Part shown: in pieces, positions 16,039 to 23,917 of the stretch
How the letters are laid out: every line of letters starts with the position of its first letter
Position numbering within the stretch: the first letter of the stretch is position 1
From: Solidesulfovibrio sp.
Lineage (GTDB): Bacteria; Desulfobacterota; Desulfovibrionia; Desulfovibrionales; Desulfovibrionaceae
Direction: 5' to 3'
NCBI RefSeq assembly: GCF_038562415.1
Contig: NZ_JBCFBA010000015.1
Span: forward strand, 1-64,000
DNA: 64,000 nt
Translations under genes and position numbers: made by a program
Notes under the pieces: model-generated
Databases searched by the model: none
Seen by the model: only the letters and a program-made list of their open reading frames with translations
Told to the model about the DNA's origin: nothing

Positions 16039-16770
16039 CTACAGTTCCCGCCCCACCCACAACACCCGGCCGATGACCCGCAAGGCGTCGAGTTCGTCAC
16101 CGCGCAGCATGATGGGCGCATAGTCGCGGTTGTCGCTTAAGAGCACCAAGGCCCCGGGCCGCTTTTCCACCCGTTTGACCAGTACCGTGTCTTCCACGCC
16201 CACGGCATAGACGGCGTGGGCCACGATGGCGGTCTGGGCCTGATCGACGAGGACGAGGTCGCCGTGGCGAATCTCCGGTTCCATGCTGTTGCCGACCACG
16301 TCCATGAGCACCATGGCCGCCGGGCTGCCCTTGCGCCGCAGCCAGTCCCGGCGGAAGGGATAGACCGCCTCCACCGCCCCGGCCGTCTCGAAGGAACCGC
16401 CGCCGGCGGAGAGCCGCGCCCGGACCTTGGGCACGGTCACGAACGCCCCCTCCCCCTGCGCCACCGCCAGCCGGTCAGCCTCCCGAAGGTCCTCCCGACC
16501 GACCGCTCGCGGTTCCAGCCGGCCCCCCCCACGGGAAGCCTGGCCGAATTCCAGCCAATCGGCGTCGACCCTGGCCCGGCGCGAAACCGTCAGCACCCAG
16601 GCCTTGGGCACGGCATCCTTTTTCTTGGCCTGGGTCACGGCCGAACGGTGCACGCCCAAAAACGCGGCCAGATCGGCCTGGGAACGGAGCCCGGCCGCCT
16701 TGGCCGCCCGCTCGAAAAAGGCCTCGAACCCACCGGCGGGCGAGGATGGGCCGTCATTTTGTGCAACCAT
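16039..16770 (-). CDS. CI-like repressor with S24 (LexA-type) peptidase domain
   Basis: A 243-residue two-domain regulator. Residues 14-60 form a phage-CI-type helix-turn-helix (SQADLAAFLGVHRSAVTQAKK). Residues 145-243 are an S24 domain with the catalytic Ser in GNSMEPEIRHGD (S162) and Lys in TVLVKRVEK (K199), so RecA-stimulated self-cleavage after DNA damage is possible. No clear Ala-Gly or Cys-Gly cleavage pair is obvious. ATG 16770 directly abuts a palindrome (16771-16786), with no good ribosome binding site, which fits autorepression and perhaps leaderless translation; a TTG 36 bases upstream is the alternative start. No other phage genes are nearby, so this is an isolated regulator or prophage relic. 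Confidence 0.88.
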   Translation of the reverse strand: MVAQNDGPSSPAGGFEAFFERAAKAAGLRSQADLAAFLGVHRSAVTQAKKKDAVPKAWVLTVSRRARVDADWLEFGQASRGGGRLEPRAVGREDLREADRLAVAQGEGAFVTVPKVRARLSAGGGSFETAGAVEAVYPFRRDWLRRKGSPAAMVLMDVVGNSMEPEIRHGDLVLVDQAQTAIVAHAVYAVGVEDTVLVKRVEKRPGALVLLSDNRDYAPIMLRGDELDALRVIGRVLWVGREL

Positions 16771-16786
16771 GTTTATCTTTATAAAC
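16771..16786. promoter_or_regulatory. Operator-like palindrome abutting the repressor start
   Basis: GTTTATCTTTATAAAC: six-base arms with a CTTT spacer. It is the same motif as the palindrome at 16001-16018 and touches the first base of the repressor ATG. Binding there would block its own transcription or translation start. Confidence 0.65.
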
Positions 16787-16840
16787 GAGACCACCCATTC
16801 CCGCAAGCCCCATTCGGCGAAAACGGCGTTTTTTTTCCGC

Positions 16841-16868
16841 TAAAGATCGGCCCCAAGACGGCCGATAA
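16841..16868 (+). promoter_or_regulatory. Sigma-28 (FliA) promoter of the FlgM-like gene
   Basis: TAAA (16841-16844) and a perfect GCCGATAA (16861-16868) are separated by 16 bases, one more than the usual 15. The expected start point is near 16875, about 45-55 bases ahead of the FlgM-like start codon. Confidence 0.75.
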
Positions 16869-16929
16869 GACCACCGACAAACCACGTCGTCCCATCGTAC
16901 CCGGGGCGGCACAGACAAGGATGTCCGCC

Positions 16930-17112
16930 ATGACCGTTCCAGACAAGTCGCTTCGCCCCCCGGGCGACCCCGCCGGCAGGACCGAATCGCCGGAAGCCCG
17001 CGCCCGGCGCATCGAGGACCTCAAGCGCCGCGTGCAATCCGGCACCTATCTCATCCAGCGCTACGAAATCATCGAAGGCCTGCTCGACGCCCTTTCCGCC
17101 GACGCCCAATAG
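16930..17112 (+). CDS. Short FlgM-like anti-sigma-28 factor
   Basis: A 60-residue charged protein without signal peptide. Its C-terminal half, RIEDLKRRVQSGTYLIQRYEI followed by IEGLLDAL, fits the FlgM pattern L...V.SGTY......I...LL, the part of FlgM that binds sigma-28 (FliA). Typical FlgM is 90-100 residues, so this one lacks most of the flexible N-terminal half used for export. A perfect sigma-28 -10 box upstream strongly supports membership in the FliA regulon, as FlgM genes commonly autoregulate this way. ATG 16930 lies nine bases after AAGG; an in-frame ATG at 16921 directly follows the same AAGG and would add three residues. Confidence 0.6.
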   Translation: MTVPDKSLRPPGDPAGRTESPEARARRIEDLKRRVQSGTYLIQRYEIIEGLLDALSADAQ

Positions 17113-17127
17113 CCGTCCGTTTTGCCG

Positions 17128-18018
17128 CTATTTCGCGCCATCGCGCGTTTGCGCCCCCAAAACCGCCGCCATGGCCCCGGCCAGGGTCCAGGGCGGGGGA
17201 TTACTTACGTCCAAGCCCAGGGCAACCAGCCCGGCGCAGTGCAGATACAGCCGCTCCCCTTCCCCGTGCCCATAGACCGGATCGCCCACCAGGGGATGGC
17301 CGATGCCGGCCAGGTGGGCCCGAATCTGATGCCGCGCCCCCTTGGCGATGCGACAGGCCAGAAGCGTCAGCCCGGGGAGGGCCTCCAGGGGGCTCACGGC
17401 GGTGTGGCGCAGCCGGTCCGGATCGGTGCGTTGCAGCAGGCGGGTTCTGGCCCGGTCGGCCACATCCAGGGCGTTATCCACGATCAGGGGCGCTGCGACG
17501 GTGCCGTGGACCACGCACAGGTAGGTCTTTTCCACGCCACCGGCCGCCTCGGCCCGACGGTAGGCCGCCGCCGCCGCCTCGGTCAGGGCCACGGGCACGA
17601 TGCCGCTGGTCAGCCGGTCCAGGCGCGAGAGCAGCCGGGCCCGGGCATCGGGAAAAAGCGCCGGCAACAGCGACTCCAGGCTCTGGCCGCCGCCCTGGGC
17701 GATGGCGGCGCTGTGCAGCCCCGCCGGCTTGGCCAGGGCGGCATAGGCTTCGCCGCGAAAAAGGATGGGCACGTCCCCGGCACAAAACACCTCGGGCGCG
17801 GCGGGCAGGTCCAGGGCGGCAAGTTTTTCCCCGACCCGCACCCGGTAGGCCGAGCCGCGCACCCGGCCGTCCACGGCCACGGCCCCGGCCTCGATCAGCC
17901 GCCGCCGTCCCCGCAACCCCACACCCGGCCACAATAGCACCGCCGCCCTGTCCAGGCGCTCCCCGGCCGTGTCCGGCGGCACGCGGGCTTCCCGTGCCGG
18001 CTTCGCGTCATCCGTCAT
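17128..18018 (-). CDS. RluA-family pseudouridine synthase
   Basis: A 296-residue enzyme with an N-terminal S4-like RNA-binding part (about 25-75) and an RluA catalytic domain containing SRLDRLTSGIV, where the second Asp is the catalytic residue, and the later KGARHQIRAHLAGIGHPLVGD segment (in pieces, about 245-265). It would isomerise uridine to pseudouridine in rRNA or tRNA. The closest named types are RluA/RluC/RluD; which site is modified cannot be told. Its ATG overlaps the stop of the upstream TPR gene as ATGA (18015-18018) and has no ribosome binding site of its own, so translation is coupled. Confidence 0.88.
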   Translation of the reverse strand: MTDDAKPAREARVPPDTAGERLDRAAVLLWPGVGLRGRRRLIEAGAVAVDGRVRGSAYRVRVGEKLAALDLPAAPEVFCAGDVPILFRGEAYAALAKPAGLHSAAIAQGGGQSLESLLPALFPDARARLLSRLDRLTSGIVPVALTEAAAAAYRRAEAAGGVEKTYLCVVHGTVAAPLIVDNALDVADRARTRLLQRTDPDRLRHTAVSPLEALPGLTLLACRIAKGARHQIRAHLAGIGHPLVGDPVYGHGEGERLYLHCAGLVALGLDVSNPPPWTLAGAMAAVLGAQTRDGAK

Positions 18019-21000
18019 GGCGGAAGCATAGCCGAGCGGGCCGGGAAAGCAACGTCCGCCCCCTTTTCGCCCCGCGCCGCCGTGCGCAGCCGCTTGGCGG
18101 TCAGCTCGTAGTTGTCCTTGAACAGGTTGTCCTTGGGGTCGCAGCGCAAGGCCTGCTCGAAAAGGGGCAGCGATTCGGCCGGCCGGCCGAGCTTGTGCAG
18201 GGAAAGCCCCATGTTGTTGTAGGCGGCGCAAAAATTCGGGCAGCGGGCCACCACCTCCCGGTAGCCGGCGATGGCGCCGGCCAGGTCCCCCCCGCCGCGC
18301 CGGGCCTCGGCCGCGGCAAAGGCGGCGGCGCAGTCGGGTGCCGGCTGGGCCGCCGGGCGCTCGGCCTCGGCCAGGCGCCGGCGGGTAGCGGCGATATTGT
18401 CCTGATAAAGCTTTTCATCGGGCGCGCATTTGACCGCCTCGGCGAACCAGGGCAGCGACTCGCCGGCGTAGCCCAGGGAAAAAAGCGACGCCCCCACGTT
18501 GTTGTAGGCCTGGCAGGCCTGCGGGCAGAGGTTGAGGAGGGATTGGTAGTCGCGGATGGCCCCGGCATGGTCGCCGCCGGCCCGCTTGGCGGCCGCCTGG
18601 CGGCCGATGGCCTCGCAGCGGGCCTGGCGGTCGGGATCGACGGCCTTGGCCGCAGCGGCCTGGCGGCGCCCGGACGCCTGGCCGTCCAGCCCGGCCCGGA
18701 CCCGGCCTTCCAGGTCCCTGGCCCGGCCGGACAGGGCCGTGGGCAGGGGGCCTTTTTCCCGCAGGCTGCGCAAGGCCGCGTCCGCGCCGGCCAGGTCCTT
18801 TTTGCGCAGCAAATCCTCGACGGCATCGAGCGCACCGGCGGCCTGGCCCTCGGCCCCCTTGCCGGCGGCGACGAGCGTTTCGCGCAGGCCGCCCAGGGCC
18901 GGCAGCTTGGGCGCGGCGGCCTCGGCCTCGGCCAGGGCGTCCAGGGCCAGGTCGTAGCGTTTGGCGCCCTGGTAGTCCCTGGCCCGGGCCAGGGCCGCCA
19001 GGGCCGCGTCGCGGGAGCGGCGCAGGGCGTCGCGCCGGGCGGCCAGGCCGGCCTCGCCCGGAGCCAGGGCCAGCATGTCGTCATAGGCCAGGATGGCGCC
19101 GTCGAGGTCGCCGGCGGCGGCGCGCTTGCCCGCCTCGGCGCCCAGGGCGGCCAGGCGCTTGTCGCGGTCCAGCCGGTGGGCCAGCGCCCCGCCGAGGGCG
19201 GCCAGGCGGGCATGTTTGGGATTGATCCTGGCCGCTTCGGCCAGGGCGGCCCGGGCCTCGTCGGCCTTGCCGGCGGCGATGGCCGCCTCGGCTTTTTCCT
19301 CGGCCCGGCCGAGCTTTTCCGCGGCCTGGGCCAGTTCCGAGCGGACCTTGGCCGCGCCGCCATGTTCGGGGTCCAGGGCCACGGCCTCGGTCAGGGTGGC
19401 CAGTGCCGCCTCGGCCTCGCCGGCGTTCCACTGGTCCCTGGCCCGGGCCAGGCGCTCGTCCAGGCGCCAGGCCTTGTCCTTGCGAGCGGCGATGGCCGCC
19501 TCGAGCTCCCGCGTGGCGCCAAACCGGGCATTGACGGACTTGGCCTCGGCCAGGGCCACGGCGGCGCTGTCGAAACGTTTGGCCCGCAAATAGGCGGCGG
19601 CCTGCTTGAGGGCGGCCAGCAGCCGGTCGCGGTCGGCCACGGCGCGCTCGCGGGCGGCCCGGGCGGCGGCGTGGCCGGCATCGAGGCCCAGAGCCTGGCC
19701 GGTGGCGGCAATGGCCCCGTCCACGTCGCCGGCCTCGAAGCGCTCCCGGGAAGCGGCCAGCAGCCGGTCCACCCGGTCCAGGACGTCGCGGCGCGCGGCG
19801 GCCTGGCGGCGCATGGCCTCGATGGCCGGGGCCGCGGCATTGACCTTGGCCGCCTCGCCGAGCAGGGCCGCGACCTCCGGAAAATCGTCCACGGCCAGGG
19901 CCGCGCCGGCCTTGTCCAGACAGGCATCGAGCCTGGCCTTGTCGCGGCCGAGGCGCTCCAGGGCGGAAAGCGCCGGCACGTCCTTGGGATTGAGCCGGGC
20001 CGCCCGGGCGGCCAGCGAAACGGCCTTGTCCGGCTGGCCGTCGGCCCAGGCCGCCTCGGCCTCCCGGGTCAGTTTTTCCGTTTCCCGGGCCTTGGCCACG
20101 GCCGCCTCCAGGGCCTCCCGGGGCACGGTCACGGCAAAGCTCCCCTGACCCCGGCCCAGGAGCAATCCCCGGCCGTCGCGCACTTCCAGCACCGCCCGAC
20201 ACTCGCCGAGGCTTTCCCGGGAAACGGCGATCTCGCGGCCGTCTTCGCCGCCGCGCACCCTGGCCCCGGGGCACAGGCTCCAGCCATAGGCCAGGGGCGG
20301 ATGGCGCGGCGCCGGGGAGACGGCGGCCCGCAGCCGCACGCCCTGCCCCACCGCCACCCCGTCGGCGGCGACCGGCCCCTCGCCGTCGCGCCAGACCGTG
20401 GCCGGAGCTTCGAGCAGCCCCCGGTTTTCCACCGAAACCGCATACGGTTTGGCCGCGACCAGAATGGCGGCGGAACCCAGGGCCGCGTCCTTGCCGCCGG
20501 CGCTTCCCGCCGTGGCCGTCACGCGCACGGGCACGTCCGCCGCCGCCGTGGGGTAAAAGGTCAGGGAACGCTCGTCCACGCGCACGAGCCGGGCCGTCTC
20601 GGGCAAGGGATCCCAGCGGAATTCCACGCCGTCGTGGAGGGGGAAGTCCCGGATGGCCACCGTGACCTCCTCGCCCACCAGCGGCGCGGCCGGAGTCACG
20701 GCCAGGGAAAAGGCCGGCCGGGCCACGTCGATTTCCACGGCTTCCGACACGGCGGCCAGGCCCGGAGACGGCCCCGAGCGGGGCACGGCCTCGACCCAGA
20801 CGCGCTGGCGGCCGGGGCGCAGGAAAACGGCCGTGTTGGTGCAGGGCCCCTCGACTTCCAGGAAGCGGGCGCCCGCGTCGGCCTTCCAGCGGCAGACATG
20901 GCCGGCGCGGTCGATTTCCCGCTCGCCGGCGAACAGTCTGGCCTCGAAGGAGGCGGCGCCGCCCACCCGGACCGTACCCTCGGCCGGGGCGCTCTTGGCC

Positions 21001-21230
21001 AGTTCGATGCGCAGCCCCGGCCCGGCCTCGCCCGGGGACGCCCCGGGCGAGCGTGCCTCGGCCGCGCCGGGCTCGCCCGGCGCGCGCACCGCGGCCAGGG
21101 CCGCCCCGGCGGCCAGGCCAGCGGCGCTCGGCCACAGCAGCCACACCGCCCCGACGGCCAGGGCAACCCGGGCGCCCAAGGCCCGCAAACCGTACAACCG
21201 CTTTTTTTGATGCTCGCCTGTTTTTTCCAC
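18015..21230 (-). CDS. Large membrane-anchored TPR-repeat protein
   Basis: A protein of about 1071 residues with a basic N terminus, a single membrane segment near residues 18-45, a beta-rich Ig/PKD-like extracytoplasmic stretch (about 70-350, with FRWDPLPETARLV) and then more than 600 residues of Ala-rich helical repeats of TPR type; the clearest TPR pairs are near the C terminus (ACQAYNNVGASLFSLG and FCAAYNNMGLSLHKLG). It probably scaffolds other proteins at the inner membrane or in the periplasm. The start is uncertain: GTG 21230 has GGAAG seven bases upstream, while ATG 21269 has none. The stop overlaps the pseudouridine synthase start. I do not recognise a named family. Confidence 0.75.
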   Translation of the reverse strand: MEKTGEHQKKRLYGLRALGARVALAVGAVWLLWPSAAGLAAGAALAAVRAPGEPGAAEARSPGASPGEAGPGLRIELAKSAPAEGTVRVGGAASFEARLFAGEREIDRAGHVCRWKADAGARFLEVEGPCTNTAVFLRPGRQRVWVEAVPRSGPSPGLAAVSEAVEIDVARPAFSLAVTPAAPLVGEEVTVAIRDFPLHDGVEFRWDPLPETARLVRVDERSLTFYPTAAADVPVRVTATAGSAGGKDAALGSAAILVAAKPYAVSVENRGLLEAPATVWRDGEGPVAADGVAVGQGVRLRAAVSPAPRHPPLAYGWSLCPGARVRGGEDGREIAVSRESLGECRAVLEVRDGRGLLLGRGQGSFAVTVPREALEAAVAKARETEKLTREAEAAWADGQPDKAVSLAARAARLNPKDVPALSALERLGRDKARLDACLDKAGAALAVDDFPEVAALLGEAAKVNAAAPAIEAMRRQAAARRDVLDRVDRLLAASRERFEAGDVDGAIAATGQALGLDAGHAAARAARERAVADRDRLLAALKQAAAYLRAKRFDSAAVALAEAKSVNARFGATRELEAAIAARKDKAWRLDERLARARDQWNAGEAEAALATLTEAVALDPEHGGAAKVRSELAQAAEKLGRAEEKAEAAIAAGKADEARAALAEAARINPKHARLAALGGALAHRLDRDKRLAALGAEAGKRAAAGDLDGAILAYDDMLALAPGEAGLAARRDALRRSRDAALAALARARDYQGAKRYDLALDALAEAEAAAPKLPALGGLRETLVAAGKGAEGQAAGALDAVEDLLRKKDLAGADAALRSLREKGPLPTALSGRARDLEGRVRAGLDGQASGRRQAAAAKAVDPDRQARCEAIGRQAAAKRAGGDHAGAIRDYQSLLNLCPQACQAYNNVGASLFSLGYAGESLPWFAEAVKCAPDEKLYQDNIAATRRRLAEAERPAAQPAPDCAAAFAAAEARRGGGDLAGAIAGYREVVARCPNFCAAYNNMGLSLHKLGRPAESLPLFEQALRCDPKDNLFKDNYELTAKRLRTAARGEKGADVAFPARSAMLPP

Positions 21231-21344
21231 GATGTCGCTTCCCGGCGTTTGCCGGAAGGGAAGCAGCATTCGTGCCAGGAAAAATCGGCCGCCCCCTAAG
21301 GGAACCGGCCAGGCGTCCGAAAAGCATCGGGCAAGGAGACCGCC

Positions 21345-21641
21345 ATGAAAAACGCCCTCGCCCGCTTCCAGGAAACACCCGGACACGTGCTCGACATCCG
21401 CCAGCCCGAACACGCCGCCCGCCTCGGCGAGGCCTTTGCCCAGGAACGGCTGACCGTCCAGGCCGCCCTGGCCGAGCTGGCCACCATGCGCTACGGCGAC
21501 GCCGCCGCCCGCGAGGACACGGCGCTGGCCACCATGGCCCCCATGCCCGGCCATGGGCTCATGGCGCGGGCGCCGCGCGAGTTCCTGCGCCTGCGCGCGG
21601 CGCTTTTCCTGGTGTCCTGCCACGAGCACCGCAAAAACTAG
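21345..21641 (+). CDS. Hypothetical 98-residue protein
   Basis: ATG 21345 is preceded by AAGGAG six bases away. The product is a soluble, helix-rich protein (MKNALARFQETPGHVLDIRQ start; two Met-rich turns around residues 62-72; a single Cys near the end) with no signal peptide or membrane segment. It stands alone between the divergent TPR gene and a bidirectional terminator at 21681-21714. I do not recognise a family. The strong binding site, good codon character and own terminator support that it is expressed. Confidence 0.7.
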   Translation: MKNALARFQETPGHVLDIRQPEHAARLGEAFAQERLTVQAALAELATMRYGDAAAREDTALATMAPMPGHGLMARAPREFLRLRAALFLVSCHEHRKN

Positions 21642-21680
21642 GCCCCGCGCCCGGTACGGGCCAGCCGCGCTTCCGACGCG

Positions 21681-21714
21681 AAAACGCCGCGCCCTTTCGG
21701 AGCGCGGCGTTTTT
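21681..21714. terminator. Bidirectional intrinsic terminator
   Basis: AAAACGCCGCGC (21681-21692) pairs perfectly with GCGCGGCGTTTT (21702-21713) over a nine-base loop, with A/T runs on both sides. It serves the 98-residue gene on + and the DRTGG/BioD-like gene on -, which converge here. Confidence 0.9.
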
Positions 21715-21740
21715 CATGGCGCGGGAGCCGGGCCCGGCGG

Positions 21741-22808
21741 TCAGCGGCCGAGCCCGAGCTGCTCCATGAGCACGGCGAAGTCGAGGTTGGCGTTGATCAG
21801 CTGGGCGCCCTGGCGGATTTTTATCTCGTCGCGCAGCTTGTGGCGCATCAGCAGCGTCTCCATCTTCTTGGCCACGGTGTAGGTGTCCTCGCGCACCACG
21901 ATGATGGGGATCTCCAGGACTTCCGAGCGGGTCAGGATGATGTCGTTGGGATAGAGGTTGCCGGTTAAAACCAGGCAGGGGCTGTCGCCCTCCAGGGCCA
22001 CCAGGTGCACGTCGGAACGGTCGCCGCCGACGATGATGGCGGAATTTTTCTGGCGCCGAAAATGCGTCATGAAGTTTTCCACCTGCATGGTGCCGATGAG
22101 GAAACTCTCCACGATGCGGTCGGCCTTGTGGTGGGCGGAGATGACCTTGCCGCCCAGGCGGTCGGCCAGGTCCGAGACCTTGATGGCGGCCATGAGCGGG
22201 TCCTTGGGAATCACGCCCAGGACCCGGATGCCCCGGTCGCGCAGAAAAGGCGCGATGAGCGTCTGGGTTTCGTCCAGGAAGTTCTGGGCCACGTCGTTTA
22301 AGATCACGCCGGCCAGGTGGTCGCCGAGCTGCTCCTTGAGCACGAGCAGGTAGTCGTAGTTGAGCTCCTTGGAATAGCGGTCGATGACGAGCGCCTTGAG
22401 CCCCAGCTCGCGCACCACCCGCACGCCGTCGGCGTTGCAGTACTTGCCGGTGTGCATGCCGCCCGAGCCGCCGACCAGGGTGACGTCCTTGCCGGCCGAG
22501 ACCTTCTCGTAGGCCCCGCGGATAAGCCCCATGACGTCGCCGGTCTGGTTGCGGAAGGCCCGGACCTGGAAATCGTGGGAGGCGATGACCGGGGTCAGCG
22601 TCTGCGGGTCCTCGTCGGTGCGCAGGATGCGCTGCACGTGGTAGGCGTCGTCGTCCCACAGCCGGCCGTCGATCTCCCGGGGCATGGCGCCCACGGGTTT
22701 CAAGTAGCCCACGCGGTAGCCTTCTTTCTGCAAGCGCAGGCCAATCCCCATGATCACCATGTTTTTCCCGGAATACCCGGCGGTTGCGCCAACATACAAT
22801 CCAGCCAT
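21741..22808 (-). CDS. P-loop DRTGG-domain protein (phosphotransacetylase N-terminal-like)
   Basis: A 355-residue cytoplasmic protein. The N-terminal 210 residues form a BioD/CobQ-type P-loop NTPase (GATAGYSGKN Walker A at residues 8-17; LVGGSGGMHTGKYC later), and the rest is a DRTGG domain followed by a C-terminal helix region, the same build as the N-terminal half of long phosphotransacetylases. It lacks the catalytic acetyl/butyryl transferase domain. Such stand-alone proteins are thought to regulate acetyl-phosphate or related metabolism, or to act with an acyl-CoA synthetase; the function is not proven. ATG 22808 has AGGAGGAAG upstream, excluding a 43-residue longer frame. Confidence 0.8.
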   Translation of the reverse strand: MAGLYVGATAGYSGKNMVIMGIGLRLQKEGYRVGYLKPVGAMPREIDGRLWDDDAYHVQRILRTDEDPQTLTPVIASHDFQVRAFRNQTGDVMGLIRGAYEKVSAGKDVTLVGGSGGMHTGKYCNADGVRVVRELGLKALVIDRYSKELNYDYLLVLKEQLGDHLAGVILNDVAQNFLDETQTLIAPFLRDRGIRVLGVIPKDPLMAAIKVSDLADRLGGKVISAHHKADRIVESFLIGTMQVENFMTHFRRQKNSAIIVGGDRSDVHLVALEGDSPCLVLTGNLYPNDIILTRSEVLEIPIIVVREDTYTVAKKMETLLMRHKLRDEIKIRQGAQLINANLDFAVLMEQLGLGR

Positions 22809-23078
22809 GGCTGCCTTCCTCCTGTGGCTGCTTGGGGACCGCCGCCGGCGGCCGGGACCCGGCCGCGCCGGCCCGGCGACCAGAAACGGTCGGGGACGTC
22901 GTCGACGTAAAATGCCCGCACCGGCCGGGATAATCAAGATGATTGGCCGCCCCGGACGGGAAAAACACGATCGGCCGGCAAGGACACCTTGGAATCGGGC
23001 GGCAAAAGGACTAAAAGCCAGGGCATACGCCGCATGGCCGGTTCGACCGGCCGGCGGCCATCACCCGGGAGCGCCTGC

Positions 23079-23786
23079 ATGTCCGAAAAAAACGCCGCCC
23101 TGGAGCGGGCCCTGGGACACACCTTTTCCAGGCCCGAACTCCTGGTTACGGCGCTGACCCACAGTTCCTGGGCCAACGAACGCGGCGACGCGAGCCACCA
23201 CAACGAACGCCTGGAATTCCTGGGCGACGCGGTGCTCGAACTGTGCGTGTCCGAGGAACTTTTTGCCCGCTTTCCGGAGGCCCCGGAAGGCGAGTTGACC
23301 CTTTTGCGCTCGCAACTCGTCAACGAGTCGAGCCTGGCCGTCCTGGCCCGGGAGCTTGGCCTGGAATCCCACGTTCTGCTGGGAAAAGGCGAAGAGTTTC
23401 AGGGAGGGAGGTCACGACCGGCGCTGCTGAGCGACGTGTTCGAGGCGGTGATCGGCGCCCTGTTCCTGGACGGAGGCTACGCCGCGGCCCGGGGCTTCGT
23501 GGACCGGGCCTTTCGGCAGGCCTGGCCGGCCCGGCCGCTGGTGCCCAAAACCAAGGACTTCAAGAGCCGGCTCCAGGAGTACACCCAAAAGATCCACAAG
23601 GCCCGGCCCACCTATGTCCTGCTCGGCAGCGACGGCCCCGAGCACGACAAGCTCTTCCACGTGCGCCTGAGCCTGCCCGGCGGGCAGACGGTCACGGCCG
23701 TGGACAAGAGCGTGAAAAAGGCCGAGCAACTGGCGGCCCGGCTGGCCCTGGAGTCCCTGGAGACGCTCGACGCCGAGGCCTCGTAA
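23079..23786 (+). CDS. rnc: Ribonuclease III
   Basis: A 235-residue enzyme of normal length. The RNase III signature HNERLEFLGDAVL spans residues 41-53 and carries the metal-binding Glu/Asp; a second acidic patch DVFEAVIGALFLDGG lies near 118-132. A C-terminal double-stranded RNA-binding domain begins after residue 160 (KSRLQEYTQK ... VKKAEQLAARLALE). It processes rRNA precursors and structured mRNAs in the cytoplasm. ATG 23079 has GGGAG seven bases ahead. It stands alone, divergent from the DRTGG gene and convergent with flagellin. Confidence 0.95.
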   Translation: MSEKNAALERALGHTFSRPELLVTALTHSSWANERGDASHHNERLEFLGDAVLELCVSEELFARFPEAPEGELTLLRSQLVNESSLAVLARELGLESHVLLGKGEEFQGGRSRPALLSDVFEAVIGALFLDGGYAAARGFVDRAFRQAWPARPLVPKTKDFKSRLQEYTQKIHKARPTYVLLGSDGPEHDKLFHVRLSLPGGQTVTAVDKSVKKAEQLAARLALESLETLDAEAS

Positions 23787-23846
23787 GGCCGCGCCGGCGG
23801 GGCGACGCCCGTCAAAAATTTGTCCTTATCCCGCCCGCGCCCTTTC

Positions 23847-23889
23847 GGACCAGGGAGGGACCGTCACCTGGTCCGCGCCTCCCTGGTCC
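23847..23889. repeat. Twelve-pair inverted repeat between rnc and flagellin
   Basis: GGACCAGGGAGG (23847-23858) pairs perfectly with CCTCCCTGGTCC (23878-23889) over a 19-base loop. It lies in the convergent gap of rnc (+) and flagellin (-). A long T run is missing on either side, so it may be an atypical terminator or a 3' stabiliser of the abundant flagellin mRNA. Confidence 0.65.
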
Positions 23890-23917
23890 TTGTTCATATG
23901 CCACCGTTTCCCGGCGC

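Noticed and set aside
16039-16770. LexA
   Set aside because: The N-terminal domain is a CI-type helix-turn-helix instead of the LexA winged helix, and the operator does not resemble a LexA box.
17994-21299. 1101-residue plus-strand frame antisense to the TPR gene
   Set aside because: Gly/Gln-rich complement of an Ala-rich coding strand; no ribosome binding site or motif.
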